A DNA stretch of 64,000 nt from Diplonema japonicum (taxonomy: Eukaryota; Euglenozoa; Diplonemea; Diplonemida; Diplonemidae). The position numbers were made by a program, and so were the translations under genes. This document shows positions 1-10,759 of the stretch, piece by piece. Within the stretch, counting starts at the first letter, position 1. Every line of letters begins with the position of its first letter. The notes below the pieces were generated by a model, which saw only the letters and a program-made list of their open reading frames with translations, was not told the origin of the DNA and searched no databases. The stretch covers positions 297,196-361,195 of the forward strand of contig OZ025747.1 in NCBI GenBank assembly GCA_964019335.1. Direction: 5' to 3'.

Positions 1-1
1 A

Positions 2-1730
2 GCAGCAGCGGCCAAGCAACACGCGATTGTATTGGAGGCCTTTATTCTGTCGTGGACCAGCACCATCTTCGTGTCCACGACACTGGTGGCGCGAAATACA
101 AGAACGTGTCTCGTCATGCAGAAGATGGGACGTGGGTACGTAGAGAGGGTATTCATGTATAACGAGCACTGTGCTGAAGAGGCCCGTAAGATCCAAAAGA
201 CATGGAGGGGTAAGCTCGCAAGGCACAGGAGCATGAGCCTGATGCAAGCAGTTTCCAAAGCAAAAACCAGACATGAAATGCGTGCTATCGGCGATGAAAA
301 GAGTTTCAGTGCCAATTGGCTGCAGGCTATCGGCAGGGCGTACCTAGCAAGGAGGTTTGTGGCAAGGCAGAACAAGTTACGGATGAACGAAGTGATTCTT
401 GCTAAGAAGCTAAAGGCACAACGCGAGTCCATAATAATGACATCGGAAATTCAACCGGAACCAAAGCCCCAACCCGCTCCTCCTGTGACGTCACCGGCTC
501 CAGAACCAGCACCAGCACCAGCACCGAAGCCGCGAAAAAAGAAGGTTGCGCCACTCCTCCTTGCGACCCTCTTAGCAGCAAGTGCCCTTGTGACCGCGAA
601 GAGAGCGATGGCCGACGTCCTGTGCATCCGGCAGCTTACACAGGTATGGTCCGGGTTCACAATACAAGCAAACCCATAACAGAAAGAGGCTTTCTTACGA
701 TTCCTTTTGAAAGACAGCAAGGATGAGGGTGCAGTATTTCTAAGTGAAGAACATATGAAAGTGCAGGTCTGGACAACAGGACAACAAAAAAAAAAAAGAG
801 GAAAAAAAGTACTCAACCCAACAGAAACTCCACCGCGCGGAAGTCTTAGAAAAGGAACACACCAGTCGAAGGCGCTTGCTGGGCTTCGCATGGCTGGTAG
901 GTTTAGAGCTGTCGCAACGGTGTGACATTGGTGTGTACGAAGTAGTAGGGAGGGACCTGCTGCGGAAAGCATGGTTCGGGGAGTGGGAAGAAAGCCCCGT
1001 GGCGGAAGATGCTTCAAAAAGGAGAAGAAGAACGCGGCTAATGAGCTCGTGGTCAAGTAAAAGCAGAAAGAGCATGGGCAGACCAAGGACCGCAGATGTG
1101 ACGTACCGAAGGGGTACGGTGTCAGCACGTGCGTATTCCATGCACAGTCTAGAACTGGTGGAGGTGCACGAAAGGGATAAGAACGACTGCATGCAAGAAG
1201 ACCTTCGTAATATATTGCAAAGCTACACATGGTTTGCCAACGAGGTAGCGGGACGGAACAAAATGGGGAAGAGATGGGCAGCAGAACTTGTCTCAAAGGT
1301 CGTGATATGGAACTCCGACATGCTGGACGCACCGAGTGTGGTGTCAATCGCAGCTGCTACCGGGGGTGTCATTGCCTCTCTGTACCCTGCCATAATTCAA
1401 CACCACGACAGACGCGTCCTGATGACCGCCTCCGCCCTCAGCATTGTGATGGTCAGCACGCATGTTGTAGCCACAATGGACACCATCCTCGTGGATGCCA
1501 CTATGAGTAAGCTCCCTCTCAGCACACTGTCGCCCCTAGACCACGCACTGTGTGAGTACTCAACCGCTCCTATGAACATCCGCCTCCGGCTCCCCATATT
1601 TTTCACCACTTCCAACATCATCAACTCGCAAGCCGTTCTCTCTCCCATCAAGCCCAGGTTGCACAACCCCAGCAAGTTTGTCAGCCGGATACATTCTCTC
1701 ACTGACCGCAGGCAGATGCTCTGTCCTTAG
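2..1730 (+). CDS. IQ-motif protein, 5' partial, with at least two introns
   Basis: The reading frame is open to the left edge, so the start lies outside the window. The first visible exon (2-643) encodes an IQ motif (KIQKTWRGKLARHR) and a second IQ-like segment (LQAIGRAYLARRF), both typical calmodulin-binding helices. A Pro/Ala-rich linker and a short hydrophobic stretch (VAPLLLATLLAASALV) follow. I infer an intron at 644-682 (39 nt, GTATGG...AACAG), which keeps the frame. A second intron ends at 824 (CCAACAG); its donor is either 734 (GTATTT) or 767 (GTCTGG), and both give the same phase. The final exon, 825-1730, stays open to TAG. The C-terminal half has two moderately hydrophobic segments and no domain I recognise. 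Exon joins are inferred from frame and splice signals only. Confidence 0.6.
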
Positions 1731-1839
1731 AATAGAATGTTATACACCCCTCCATTTCCATGGACTGGTTTTCTGTCTTTTTTTTTAAACAGAAGCTAAC
1801 ATCAGTTTGTGCCGTGTAAAGGCCCATCAGGAACATGAA

Positions 1840-4437
1840 ATGAGCGAAGCAGGCGAGAAAGGGAAGACATTCAAAGAATGGATAGAACAGAGACCGAAGT
1901 CTTCTCCTGCGAGCAAGGGGCCAAGTGGCGACAGACGGCACAGGGACAGGGAACGGGACAGGGTACGGACCATGACAGTGTCCATGAGCAACACTATGCC
2001 GGCACCACCCTCGTTTAGGATGGGCAGCGAAGATGATAGCAGATACAGCCCCGTTCCGATACCAGAGGGGTATTTTAAGATGAAGAAGAACCTACAGCCA
2101 ACACCACCCCCGAAGAAGGACGAGAAGAGTGCAGAGCCTTCTGGGAAATGGAGATCGCTGGCTATCTATCACGAGGTACGCCTGAAAGAGCTTCTAGCTG
2201 ACGATAACAGACTGCCAAGCATCACGCGCCTGAACAAGGTGCTGCAGCACTACGTAGATGTGACTGCGATTTTCCCCCTTTTTAAGAATGTGTTCGAACT
2301 CATCTTATCAGAGGTGTACCTCTCTATCTTCTCAACGTCGGTGGATTCACTGGGCACTGTCAACACGGCTCCTTACTTCGAGCTGGCAACATCACTGAAG
2401 AAGGATGTCGAGCAATCGAACAGCGAGCTGCTTGACGCAAAGAGGGACGCCAACCAGGACACGCTGCACTTCGAGCTGCAGACTGCAAAGAGCAGGAACC
2501 GCTACGTTGCGCACCAGCTGGACAGGCTCAACCAGGAGAACGAGGCTCTTCTGGAGGACGTGGCGAAGCTAAACCACGAGAACGAAATGGTGGCCAAAAA
2601 TGGACGACAAGCCTTCATTGACTTAGAGCAGCAAAACAGAAGCGTTGAGACGGAGCTACGCAAACTGGAGAAAGAAAACGTGCTAATGAAATACGAGGAA
2701 CGCATGAAGAAGAGCCACCTGGCGGAGTACACACATCTAAAACTGAATCAAATGTCATGTGTGACGGCAATGCTGCACCCGTCATACGAGCACAGCTCCT
2801 ACTTGCAGCTCATGATACAACTTGAAGCTGCTGAGAATAGACTGCTCGATGATTTTGATGTGAACACGCGGACATTGCCGGCACAGGATGTCCCGCCTGC
2901 ACGGACAAAGATGGTGAACAAGTTGCGTGTGCTTCAAGAAGAGCTTTTCGAGCTCGAGAGGTACTCGGAACTGCTTCTGCAAGACGTGGACGTGGAGATG
3001 CCCCATGGCGACGACAACCTAGATGATTTATTCCACGTCCTGAACGGAGATAGGAACGAGGATCGAGAGGCCTTTGTGCGACGGACTTTAAAAGGCGCTC
3101 CTAGCAGCGCACAGAACATCCTGCTGACTACGGTGGAATCGATAGCGACACAGATTGTTGGCGGGGATCCCATTGCTGCAATTAAGGACAAGCTCACCGT
3201 ACCGCTCCTGGAGAACGACCCGAGGAAATACGACAATAGGATAGAAATAAGTGTGGTGGTGGGGTGCTCGAATCAAACAGAGCACGTAAAGACCATCAGC
3301 ACGGTGGATCCCTGCGCCAACATCGACCTACCCTCCAAGTCAACGTCCCTCAACCTCAAGTTCTCGCGACCCAATGCATGCATTCCACGACCACTGCGTA
3401 AACAACTAACCGAGAATCAGGCCGCACACCTGGAAGAAGAGCTAGCGTCACGAAGCTCGCTAGCTGAGAACATCCGAAAAGTACTGCCCAGCACATTCAT
3501 GGAGGGGTTAGGCGGGCGAGAGCTTGGCAACCATGCGTCCTGGGCCGGGTACGTGAACGTCTTTGGGAGCTGGGTGCCGAGACTGCCTCGAATTCTCTCG
3601 AGACAGGTGGTTGAGGAAATCATATTCGATACTTACACATACCACGCAACCGCTGTGCAGACGAGGTACTTGGAGTCGAAGAAGTTGAACATTAAAGAAG
3701 CGCAAGAGAACACGTTTACATCTTCTTTGAAGCAAACGGACATGCTGGAGGCTTTGGTGAAGGTTCTGGAGAAGCGGTACCATCTCCCGCTTGTTGGGAA
3801 CAAATACGCATTTGAGCTTATGTCAACGTGCGAAAGGATGGACACGGTGTTAACGGCAGAGTACCTAAACACATGCTCGGGGACGGATGTGGCAACAGGG
3901 CGGGTGACATCGATCATCTTGCATCTCTTGAGAGTGAACTGGCCTGCGTTGGTTCCTGACGAAGCTCCTGCCATCACACAGAAGGAGCTCACGAATGTGA
4001 TCGAGAACATGTATTCCACGCTGAGCCAGTCTAAGGTGGAGGAAATCCTCTCCGACATCGCGATCCACACCAAGGCTGTCTTCACATATGCAACGTTGCG
4101 CGACTACTTCATCACCTCCCTTACCACAATGCAGGAGTACCACACGAAGGCCCTTGCTGAGATGGTCGAGTTCAAGGCCAAAACATTAAAGTGGTCAGAG
4201 CTTGACAAGTACGCCTTTGCGGACTCTTGTTCCTCCTACGATTTCGGTCGCGACTCAGACATGGCGCGCATGAGGGAACACTTGAAGTACCGGCACACGG
4301 AAGCCTGTATCAGGGGTGGTGCACAGAAATCTCGTCTTTCTACGTCAGAGCTTGCGATGCTGGCCAGCGAAGCGATGTGGACCCTTATGACGGTGTCGCA
4401 CAACACATGGTTGAAGCCTCGCCAAAATGCGTCTTAA
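1840..4437 (+). CDS. Large coiled-coil protein of unknown function
   Basis: The 865-residue frame starts at ATG 1840 (MSEAGEKGK). The frame is open further upstream but has no earlier ATG, and a pyrimidine tract with AAACAG (about 1780-1793) lies ahead, as expected of a trans-splice acceptor. The N-terminus is basic and Ser/Pro-rich. A heptad-like coiled coil spans roughly residues 190-310 (repeated ENE, LEKEN, QLDRLNQENEALLEDV). The remainder is mostly helical with no recognisable catalytic motif. It lies 109 nt after the previous gene. A cytoskeletal or flagellar role is possible but not shown by the sequence. Confidence 0.7.
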   Translation: MSEAGEKGKTFKEWIEQRPKSSPASKGPSGDRRHRDRERDRVRTMTVSMSNTMPAPPSFRMGSEDDSRYSPVPIPEGYFKMKKNLQPTPPPKKDEKSAEPSGKWRSLAIYHEVRLKELLADDNRLPSITRLNKVLQHYVDVTAIFPLFKNVFELILSEVYLSIFSTSVDSLGTVNTAPYFELATSLKKDVEQSNSELLDAKRDANQDTLHFELQTAKSRNRYVAHQLDRLNQENEALLEDVAKLNHENEMVAKNGRQAFIDLEQQNRSVETELRKLEKENVLMKYEERMKKSHLAEYTHLKLNQMSCVTAMLHPSYEHSSYLQLMIQLEAAENRLLDDFDVNTRTLPAQDVPPARTKMVNKLRVLQEELFELERYSELLLQDVDVEMPHGDDNLDDLFHVLNGDRNEDREAFVRRTLKGAPSSAQNILLTTVESIATQIVGGDPIAAIKDKLTVPLLENDPRKYDNRIEISVVVGCSNQTEHVKTISTVDPCANIDLPSKSTSLNLKFSRPNACIPRPLRKQLTENQAAHLEEELASRSSLAENIRKVLPSTFMEGLGGRELGNHASWAGYVNVFGSWVPRLPRILSRQVVEEIIFDTYTYHATAVQTRYLESKKLNIKEAQENTFTSSLKQTDMLEALVKVLEKRYHLPLVGNKYAFELMSTCERMDTVLTAEYLNTCSGTDVATGRVTSIILHLLRVNWPALVPDEAPAITQKELTNVIENMYSTLSQSKVEEILSDIAIHTKAVFTYATLRDYFITSLTTMQEYHTKALAEMVEFKAKTLKWSELDKYAFADSCSSYDFGRDSDMARMREHLKYRHTEACIRGGAQKSRLSTSELAMLASEAMWTLMTVSHNTWLKPRQNAS

Positions 4438-4780
4438 GCGCTTTAACCAGCTAGACCCGACACCACCCAAATTAAAAGTGGTAAGCAAAAGAAGAAGAAG
4501 AAAAGAAAAGTAGGGAATGTGTGCATGTTTTTTTTTGTTTTTTTTTGGCGAATTGGATTAAGGGCCTTGCATGTGACGCCTGTGCGACCTTTATTCTCCC
4601 CGAATGGTCTGGGTGTAGTGGTTAAAAGATCCTTTTTCGTGTTTTTTTTTCTTATTGTGTGTGAACACACCAACATTATATTAAAAGAAATAGTAATAAT
4701 AATAATAATAATAAACCCACAAAAGGCGGGGGGAGGGGGGACGACGCGCGCGGGGGAGGGGGAGGGGGAGGCGGCGCATC
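4438..4780. other. Intergenic spacer with ATT/TAA microsatellite and G-rich tract
   Basis: The spacer before the TRPV-like gene holds T runs, a TAA microsatellite at 4694-4714, and a purine block from about 4727 to 4775 made of successive runs of four to six G. The G runs lie on the sense strand directly before ATG 4781, so a G-quadruplex in the 5' leader is possible. I see no gene here. Confidence 0.6.
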
Positions 4781-7335
4781 ATGCAACGAAGGCAAAAGGT
4801 TGCTCGCGACAACACCACGCAGTTTAGGTACTGGTCGCAGTTTGATCTCGGAAAGGTCTCGGAAGGGGACCTGGAACAAAAAGTGCGAGACTTCTACCCC
4901 GAGTTAGATGGCACAAACGCGTGCAGGGACTACGTGGGTGGGACACTGCTTCACTGGTGCATGCTTCTTGGTGTCGGGAAGAACGGGAACCCCGCGTACC
5001 GGCAGATTGCGGACTACATCATACACAACGAGAATGTCGCAATTCTGGACCAGCAGTTCGACAGACGTGACCCGTGTGTGCATGTTGAGATGGACCAAGT
5101 TGGCTTCGTGAAGAAGCAGAAGCCTGAAGAGAAGCTCCCTTACGAGGACCTGTACTACGACGGCGAGACGGCTCTGCACATTGCCGTGGCGAAGAACGAC
5201 GTGGACATGGTAGGAAAACTGCTCGAACGCGGCGTCAGCTGTCAAATCAGAGCATACGGAAGCTTCTTCGTACCTGGCGGCCCTTCGGGGTGCTACCTCG
5301 GTGAATATGCCCTGTCGTTCGCCGCCTCTGGCGGGCTTGACGAAATCCTTGAAATGCTCTACGTTCACGACAAGAACTCAGTCACGTACCGCGACTCCTT
5401 TTCCAACACAGCACTGCACATGGCCATCCTTTACAGCAGGATCAGCACGTACAAACTGCTCGCGAAGCTTACCGGAAAGAGCCACGAAGAGCTGGTTCTC
5501 GACAGGGGTTCGATGGGGATGACACCCTTGTCGTTGGCCGCCTTGAGCACATTGCGAACTGGCGACATGACCTCTTACGAATACCTCATCAACTCAACGA
5601 GGAGTGTGGTGTGGGAGTTCCTTGATGTGACTTCCTACTCCTATCCTCTGAAGCAAATTGACACTATACCCTGCCCCCCCGTTAAGAAGGATGGGGCGCG
5701 AAGCGTACAAAGCGTCCAAGGCGACATCGAAGCTGGACCCCTCAGCGAGAAGTCCGATCCCGAGCCTATTGATTATGTCTCCATCCTGTTCCTCGCCATC
5801 CAGTACGATCTCCTCTCCCTTGCCGAGGACGAGATCATCGTGGCCCTTCTTGAGAGCAAATGGGTGTTCCTGAAGTATATATTCTACGTGTCGATCTTGT
5901 GGCACTTCGCATACCTTGGTGTGCTCACCTCTCTCACCGTACTGGCTCACCCGTATGGCGATGACAGCGAAATTTTAGAGTGGATCGCAATCGGTATGAC
6001 CATCGTGGATGCCCTGCCTAGCATGTTCGATATTATGGCGGGCATATCGAACTACAAGTGGTTGAAGAAAACACATGTGTGGGCAAAGAACCGAGCAGCT
6101 AAGAGGCCCGAGCGGCTGGACGAGGCTGCGTGGGAGACGTATCAATCGTATGAAAAGAGTACGATAGGGAAGCGGTTCTCCTTCGCGAAGCAAATGGTGT
6201 CGTCCTTCCCCCTGTCGGGGTTCGACCTTGTAGCGTGGGTGGGGTACGGGTTGTTCGCTGCGCACTGTGTTATTGATGACGGTATCGAGGACCACGTAAA
6301 GGGGAGCCCGCCGCTGGACAAAGATTCCGAACCCGTTCCCTACACCCTTGTTTTCTTGGGGATGTCCACAATGTGCGCGTGGATCTCGACACTAACTTAC
6401 GCCCCCGTCCACGAACGAACAGGCATGCTCGTCACCATGATGACGCGGACCATCTTCCAGGACCTGCTTCCCTTCATCCTTGTCTTCTCCTTCATCCTCA
6501 TGGGTGCCGCCACAGGAGCTTTCTCGTTGCAGAGGAAGGGCTACACCATATTGAAAACCCTCGATACCTTGAAACGTCTTTCGATAGGTCTTTACGATCA
6601 TGAGAATTATGAACCGGAGGGCCACGGTGACGGGGCGCTGGAGGTCTCGTACGTGTTGATCTTGCTGTTCACGTTGGTGTCGTTGGTGCTGATGTTGAAC
6701 CTGCTGATTGCGACCTTCACCTCGACTTATGAGGAGGTGAAGGATTTGGCACACAAGGAATGGCGTTTGCTCTGGGGGAGAGATATTCTGATGCTTGAAA
6801 GGCGGGCGTTGATGTTGAGCGGTATGGTCCCCAAGCTGCGGGTCAACCACGGCAGCCCGGAACAACATGTGTACGTGTCTATAAGCAACAAAATACGTGA
6901 CGAGGAGAAGAAGACGAAGAAACATGGGCAGAAGTCAGACATTGTCGATTGCATCAAGATGGCTGTAGCATCTCACGCGCGATCTGGGTACTCCCCCAAG
7001 AATAGGAAGGCATCTCTGCAGCTACCACCGCCGCAGGAGCAGAAGGACAACCCCCTCAATGCACCTGTACCCACGTCAACAAAAAAGAGGAAGCGAAAGA
7101 AAAAGAGTAAAGACGAAAGCCCCTCGGGATCTGACTGCTTCAGTAAGTCACGCCCTATGCCTCACACGGAGGAGACAAAATGCAGCAATTGTGGGGCCGT
7201 CCTCAATTATACAACGTTTAAGTATCCTGTCAAGGTATGGTTAAGGAGACGGGGGTTAAAAAAAACAAATTAAAAAAAAAGGTCGTGTGTGAGAAGTGCG
7301 AGCACCAGAACAGGTTAGTAAAACCCAGCACATAG
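4781..7335 (+). CDS. TRPV-like cation channel with ankyrin repeats and C-terminal zinc ribbon
   Basis: Ankyrin repeats cover about residues 50-270 (GGTLLHW, DGETALHIAVAKND, SNTALHMAI, GMTPLSLAA). The insert RAYGSFF...GCYLGEYALSFAA is the pattern of TRPV finger loops. Six membrane segments follow between about residues 360 and 650. The last (YVLILLFTLVSLVLMLNLLIA) matches the TRP S6, and it is followed by a TRP-box-like helix (KEWRLLWGRDILMLERR). The tail is Lys/Ser-rich. I infer a 47-nt intron at 7235-7281 (GTATGG...AAAAAG). Splicing replaces an abrupt end with VVCEKCEHQNR, which together with the upstream CSNC completes a CxxC...CxxC zinc ribbon; that makes the join convincing even though the acceptor is AAG. 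Predicted length is 835 residues. It probably sits in a cell or flagellar membrane as a calcium-permeable channel; ion selectivity cannot be read here. Confidence 0.8.
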
Positions 7336-7643
7336 CCCTCGTTGCGCTGTTCCTTTCTTTTTTTTTTCTTTTTTTTTTTCTTCGTTCCTCTCCCCCCTTT
7401 ACCGAAAATGGAAAAACCATGAAAATGGACAAGCAATTGTTCATAAATGTTTAGACAGTTAGTAGTCTTTTCTTTTCTTTTTTTTCTTTCTTCTTTTTTT
7501 TCTTTTCTTGTCAATCTCTTTCTTTGTAAGATTCTTCGTTTTTTTGTGTTCTTTTTTTTTTTCTTTTCTTCCCCCCTCTTCATTTCTTTTGGTAGCTTTT
7601 ATTCAAAACAGGAAACAAAGAAAAGGAACAAAAACAAAAAAAA
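7336..7643. other. T-rich intergenic spacer
   Basis: Mostly long T and C/T runs ending in an A-rich leader before the next ATG. The strongest acceptor-like site is TTCAAAACAG near 7602-7611. No gene is seen; the poly-Phe and poly-Lys frames across it are homopolymer artefacts. Confidence 0.6.
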
Positions 7644-9071
7644 ATGAGGTCTGCAAACGTATCAAGGGCCCTAAGACAAGGGAGGAGGTACAAAACGTTG
7701 AAGGCAGTAGACCCTTACACGGGAAAGGTGGCGTGGGAAGAGAAGGCGTGGTCGGCAGAGGAAGGAGTAAACGGACTTATGCAGGCCAACCAGGCGTTTA
7801 AAGTGTACAAGAAAATGGAACACGCGAAGAGAGCAGAATTTCTGAGGGAATGCAGCAAGATCTTGGTGGAGAGATCAGACGAGTTCGCGCAAGTAATGGC
7901 TGTTGAAATGGGAAAACCGATCGCACAAGGGAAAGGAGAAGCCGTGAAGTGCAGCACTGTGGCGGACTACTACGCCGACAACCTTGAAGAAATGCTTGTG
8001 GGGGAGGCTGTCGAGGCAGGGTTCACGCAATCATACGTGACCAAGCAACCGCTTGGAACCATCCTCCTCATCATGCCGTGGAACTTTCCGTTCTGGCAAG
8101 TTTTCCGCCAGGCATCTGCCGCCTACGCGGCAGGCTGCAGTGTTGTGTGCAAACACTCTCCAAATGTCCCACGCTGCGCGAAGCTAATCGAAGAAGTCTT
8201 CAACACAGCTGCTGAAAGGACAGGCCTCCCAAAGGCAGTGTATGTAAACCTTCCTATGCTCGCTGCTGACATCTACCCTGTCATGTCGCACCGTGACCTG
8301 CGTGCCATCTCCTTTACAGGGTCCACCAATGCTGGGGGGATCGTGGGGAGCACCGCTTCAAAACTTATCAAACCGTCTGTCTTGGAACTAGGCGGGAACG
8401 ACCCGTCGATTGTGTTGGAAGACGCTGACATCGCAAGAGCGGCGAAATGCTGTGCAGCGGGAAGGATGCTCAACGCAGGACAATCATGCATTGGGAGCAA
8501 GAGGTTCCTCGTGACGGAGGGTGTGTACGATGAGTTCCTTGCAGCCTTCGTGGAGGAGATGAAGCAGTACACAATGGGCGACCCGAAGGACGCTGCTACA
8601 AAGCTCGGCCCTCTTGTCGATGCAAAATCCCAAAAAGCTCTTGATGAACAAACGAAAGACACCATCGCAGGCGGAGCAAAAGTAGCCTTGGAAGGGGGAA
8701 TACCCGACCATGAAGGAGCCTTCTACCTTCCTACCGTTTTATACGATGTCCCTGCAGGGACACCTGGGTACGAAGAGGAGCTGTTCGGTCCTGTTGCCTC
8801 TGTCATCAAGGTGAAGGATGTTGACGAAGCTGTCGAAGTGGCCAACTCTTCAAAGTACGGGCTTGGTGCTTCCATCTACACGCAGGATATTGAGAGGGCC
8901 AACAGGATCGCCAGGGACGACATCGATGCTGGAATGTGTTATGTTAACGATTTCGTCAAATCCCACCCTCGCCTCCCTTTCGGCGGCGTAAAGGAGTCCG
9001 GTTACGGCAGGGAATGCGCCTCATATGGTATAAACACTTTCTGCAACATTAAGTCCGTGGTCATCGCCTGA
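7644..9071 (+). CDS. Aldehyde dehydrogenase, Sad/YneI-like succinate-semialdehyde dehydrogenase type
   Basis: A complete 475-residue ALDH. Key motifs are in the expected order: PWNFPFWQVFRQA with the oxyanion Asn near residue 146, FTGSTNAGG (Rossmann loop), LELGG with the general-base Glu near 248, AGQSC with the catalytic Cys near 282, EELFGPVA, and a C-terminal FGGVKESGYGRE. The spacing and the PWNFPFWQ and CNI(K/Q)SV signatures recall bacterial NAD(P)-dependent succinate-semialdehyde dehydrogenase Sad (YneI). The expected reaction is oxidation of succinate semialdehyde or a related aldehyde to the acid. The first ~15 residues are basic and lack acids, compatible with a mitochondrial presequence. 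No intron is apparent. Exact substrate is inferred from family resemblance only. Confidence 0.9.
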   Translation: MRSANVSRALRQGRRYKTLKAVDPYTGKVAWEEKAWSAEEGVNGLMQANQAFKVYKKMEHAKRAEFLRECSKILVERSDEFAQVMAVEMGKPIAQGKGEAVKCSTVADYYADNLEEMLVGEAVEAGFTQSYVTKQPLGTILLIMPWNFPFWQVFRQASAAYAAGCSVVCKHSPNVPRCAKLIEEVFNTAAERTGLPKAVYVNLPMLAADIYPVMSHRDLRAISFTGSTNAGGIVGSTASKLIKPSVLELGGNDPSIVLEDADIARAAKCCAAGRMLNAGQSCIGSKRFLVTEGVYDEFLAAFVEEMKQYTMGDPKDAATKLGPLVDAKSQKALDEQTKDTIAGGAKVALEGGIPDHEGAFYLPTVLYDVPAGTPGYEEELFGPVASVIKVKDVDEAVEVANSSKYGLGASIYTQDIERANRIARDDIDAGMCYVNDFVKSHPRLPFGGVKESGYGRECASYGINTFCNIKSVVIA

Positions 9072-9395
9072 GGCAGTGTTTTTGAATTTTGATTTTTTTT
9101 TTTTTTTGGATTCCCTGTTCGCGATAGGGGGGTTTTTTTTTTTGTTTTGTTTTGTTTTTTTTCTCTTTTTTTCTTCTTTTGACCACTTCTCTTCGACTTG
9201 CATCGAAGGAAGGGAAATTATATAAAAAAAAAAGCCACCACCCCCTTTTTTTTTTAAACTTTCAAAAAAAAAAAGGGGGAGGGGAACAAAAAAAAGAGAA
9301 ACCATTATTTTTTTGTTAACAATTTTTCAAAAAAAAAAAAAAAAAAAAAGAAAGAGAATTCCTACTTTTTTTTTTTTTGAAAAAAAAAATACTGT

Positions 9396-9426
<31 letters not shown>

Positions 9427-9479
9427 CCAAACCGTCAACCACTCCCTCAACAGCGCCGCCTCTCCCATCCCTACTATGA
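9072..9479. other. Homopolymer-rich spacer
   Basis: Alternating long T and A runs, including T runs over 20 nt just before 9424. These are followed by an acceptor-like CCCTCAACAG at 9444-9453 ahead of the next start codon. No gene is seen. Confidence 0.6.
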
Positions 9480-10574
9480 ATGAATAGTGCTTTCGCGCTA
9501 TCGGTGCTGGCCTTAAACGTGCTGATACAAAAGAGCAATGGACAAAACACGACGGACTCCCCACCGGGAGGCGACCTCCCAGAAGGGGGCTTGATATTCG
9601 CAATTGTAGTGGGAGTCCTGGTGTTCATATGCGGTGCAGCTGCAGTGATGTGGCAGTACAAAGCACTGGACAGAGCAAAGACGCGGGAGGAAGAACAGCT
9701 GGTAAAAGCAACAGCCCAACACCTTGCCGACTACCAAAAAGGCGAGGAAAGGCTTCAAATACTGATTGAAGAGAAGCAAGCCGCAGGTGTCATCCCGGTA
9801 CCTCCATCTCCTAACTCACCTTTAGGCAGCAGTTTTAAAGGCCGCGGACGGAGAATATCCTATGGGGAGGTCTCCCGAACTTCAGGAGGCACAACATTCA
9901 GCTTCAACATGGCACAGGGCGGATCAAGCGGCGACAGCATTGTAGCAGCGCACGCCGTCAGACGGCCGAACCCTTTAACAAATGTTTGTCGCCCGAAAAG
10001 ACAGCGTTCCTCGTCCACAGTGGCGCAATCGTTGAACGACGCTACACCAACATCGCAGAAGCAGTTACAGTTACGCTCCTCGTCAACACTGGCACAGACA
10101 TTTACATCTTTGAGTGTAACATCACCAGATGGGACGTCAACCCCAGCACCTGTTCCAAGGCAGCGTTCTTCGACCATTGCCACTATTGCTTCAACACCTA
10201 AGGCTATGTCGCAGACCTTTACTTCGTTGAATGTTTCTAACCCACCGAAGGTTAGGAGGCAGAGGTCGTCGACAGTGGCTTCGCCTAAAGGGGGTGTGAG
10301 ACGGCAAGGTGATGAGAGGGTGTCAAAGAGGCATCGATCGTCGTCTTCCTTGGCGCAGCTTTTGATGGGTGATGATGATGCTTCGTTCGATGCTTACCTT
10401 GCGTCGCCGATGCTTGTGAAGCACAGCCCGCCGCCGTCACCAAAGAGGTGTGCGCACTGCTCTGCGAGGTCTGCCACGCTGATGTGCCAGATGTGTGGTC
10501 GGATGTGTTCTTCTTGTTACAAGGCGAAGCATCCGCCCCATTTGCAGACGGGACACATTGCGGTTCCTATTTGA
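9480..10574 (+). CDS. Single-pass membrane protein with Ser-rich repeats and B-box-like zinc finger
   Basis: The 364-residue protein begins with a short hydrophobic leader (FALSVLALNVLI). A short acidic lumenal segment and one clear membrane helix (LIFAIVVGVLVFICGAAAVMW, about residues 38-58) follow. The cytosolic part is basic and contains a motif repeated about five times, of the form RQRSSSTVAQ / RSSSTLAQTFTSL. The basic residues just before a Ser cluster resemble AGC-kinase phosphosites. The C-terminus (about residues 320-360) has the pattern CxxC...CxxCxxxCxxC...H...H (CAHCSARSATLMCQMCG, then CSSC and two His), similar to a B-box. It could be a membrane-anchored signalling scaffold; function unknown. 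Confidence 0.7.
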   Translation: MNSAFALSVLALNVLIQKSNGQNTTDSPPGGDLPEGGLIFAIVVGVLVFICGAAAVMWQYKALDRAKTREEEQLVKATAQHLADYQKGEERLQILIEEKQAAGVIPVPPSPNSPLGSSFKGRGRRISYGEVSRTSGGTTFSFNMAQGGSSGDSIVAAHAVRRPNPLTNVCRPKRQRSSSTVAQSLNDATPTSQKQLQLRSSSTLAQTFTSLSVTSPDGTSTPAPVPRQRSSTIATIASTPKAMSQTFTSLNVSNPPKVRRQRSSTVASPKGGVRRQGDERVSKRHRSSSSLAQLLMGDDDASFDAYLASPMLVKHSPPPSPKRCAHCSARSATLMCQMCGRMCSSCYKAKHPPHLQTGHIAVPI

Positions 10575-10581
10575 AAACAGA

Positions 10582-10620
<39 letters not shown>

Positions 10621-10724
10621 CCATCTTTCCGAACCCCCCCGACAGGAGGGAACAGAATGGTAGTGGGGAAAAAAAAAAAAAAAAAGAAAAACAAAAATGC
10701 CTGTCAACGGTCCCACCGTGACAC

Positions 10725-10759
<35 letters not shown>

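Noticed and set aside
451-1347. 298-residue minus-strand frame overlapping the IQ protein
   Set aside because: Composition is Ser/Cys/Phe-rich and unlike real genes here; the + strand exons explain the region.
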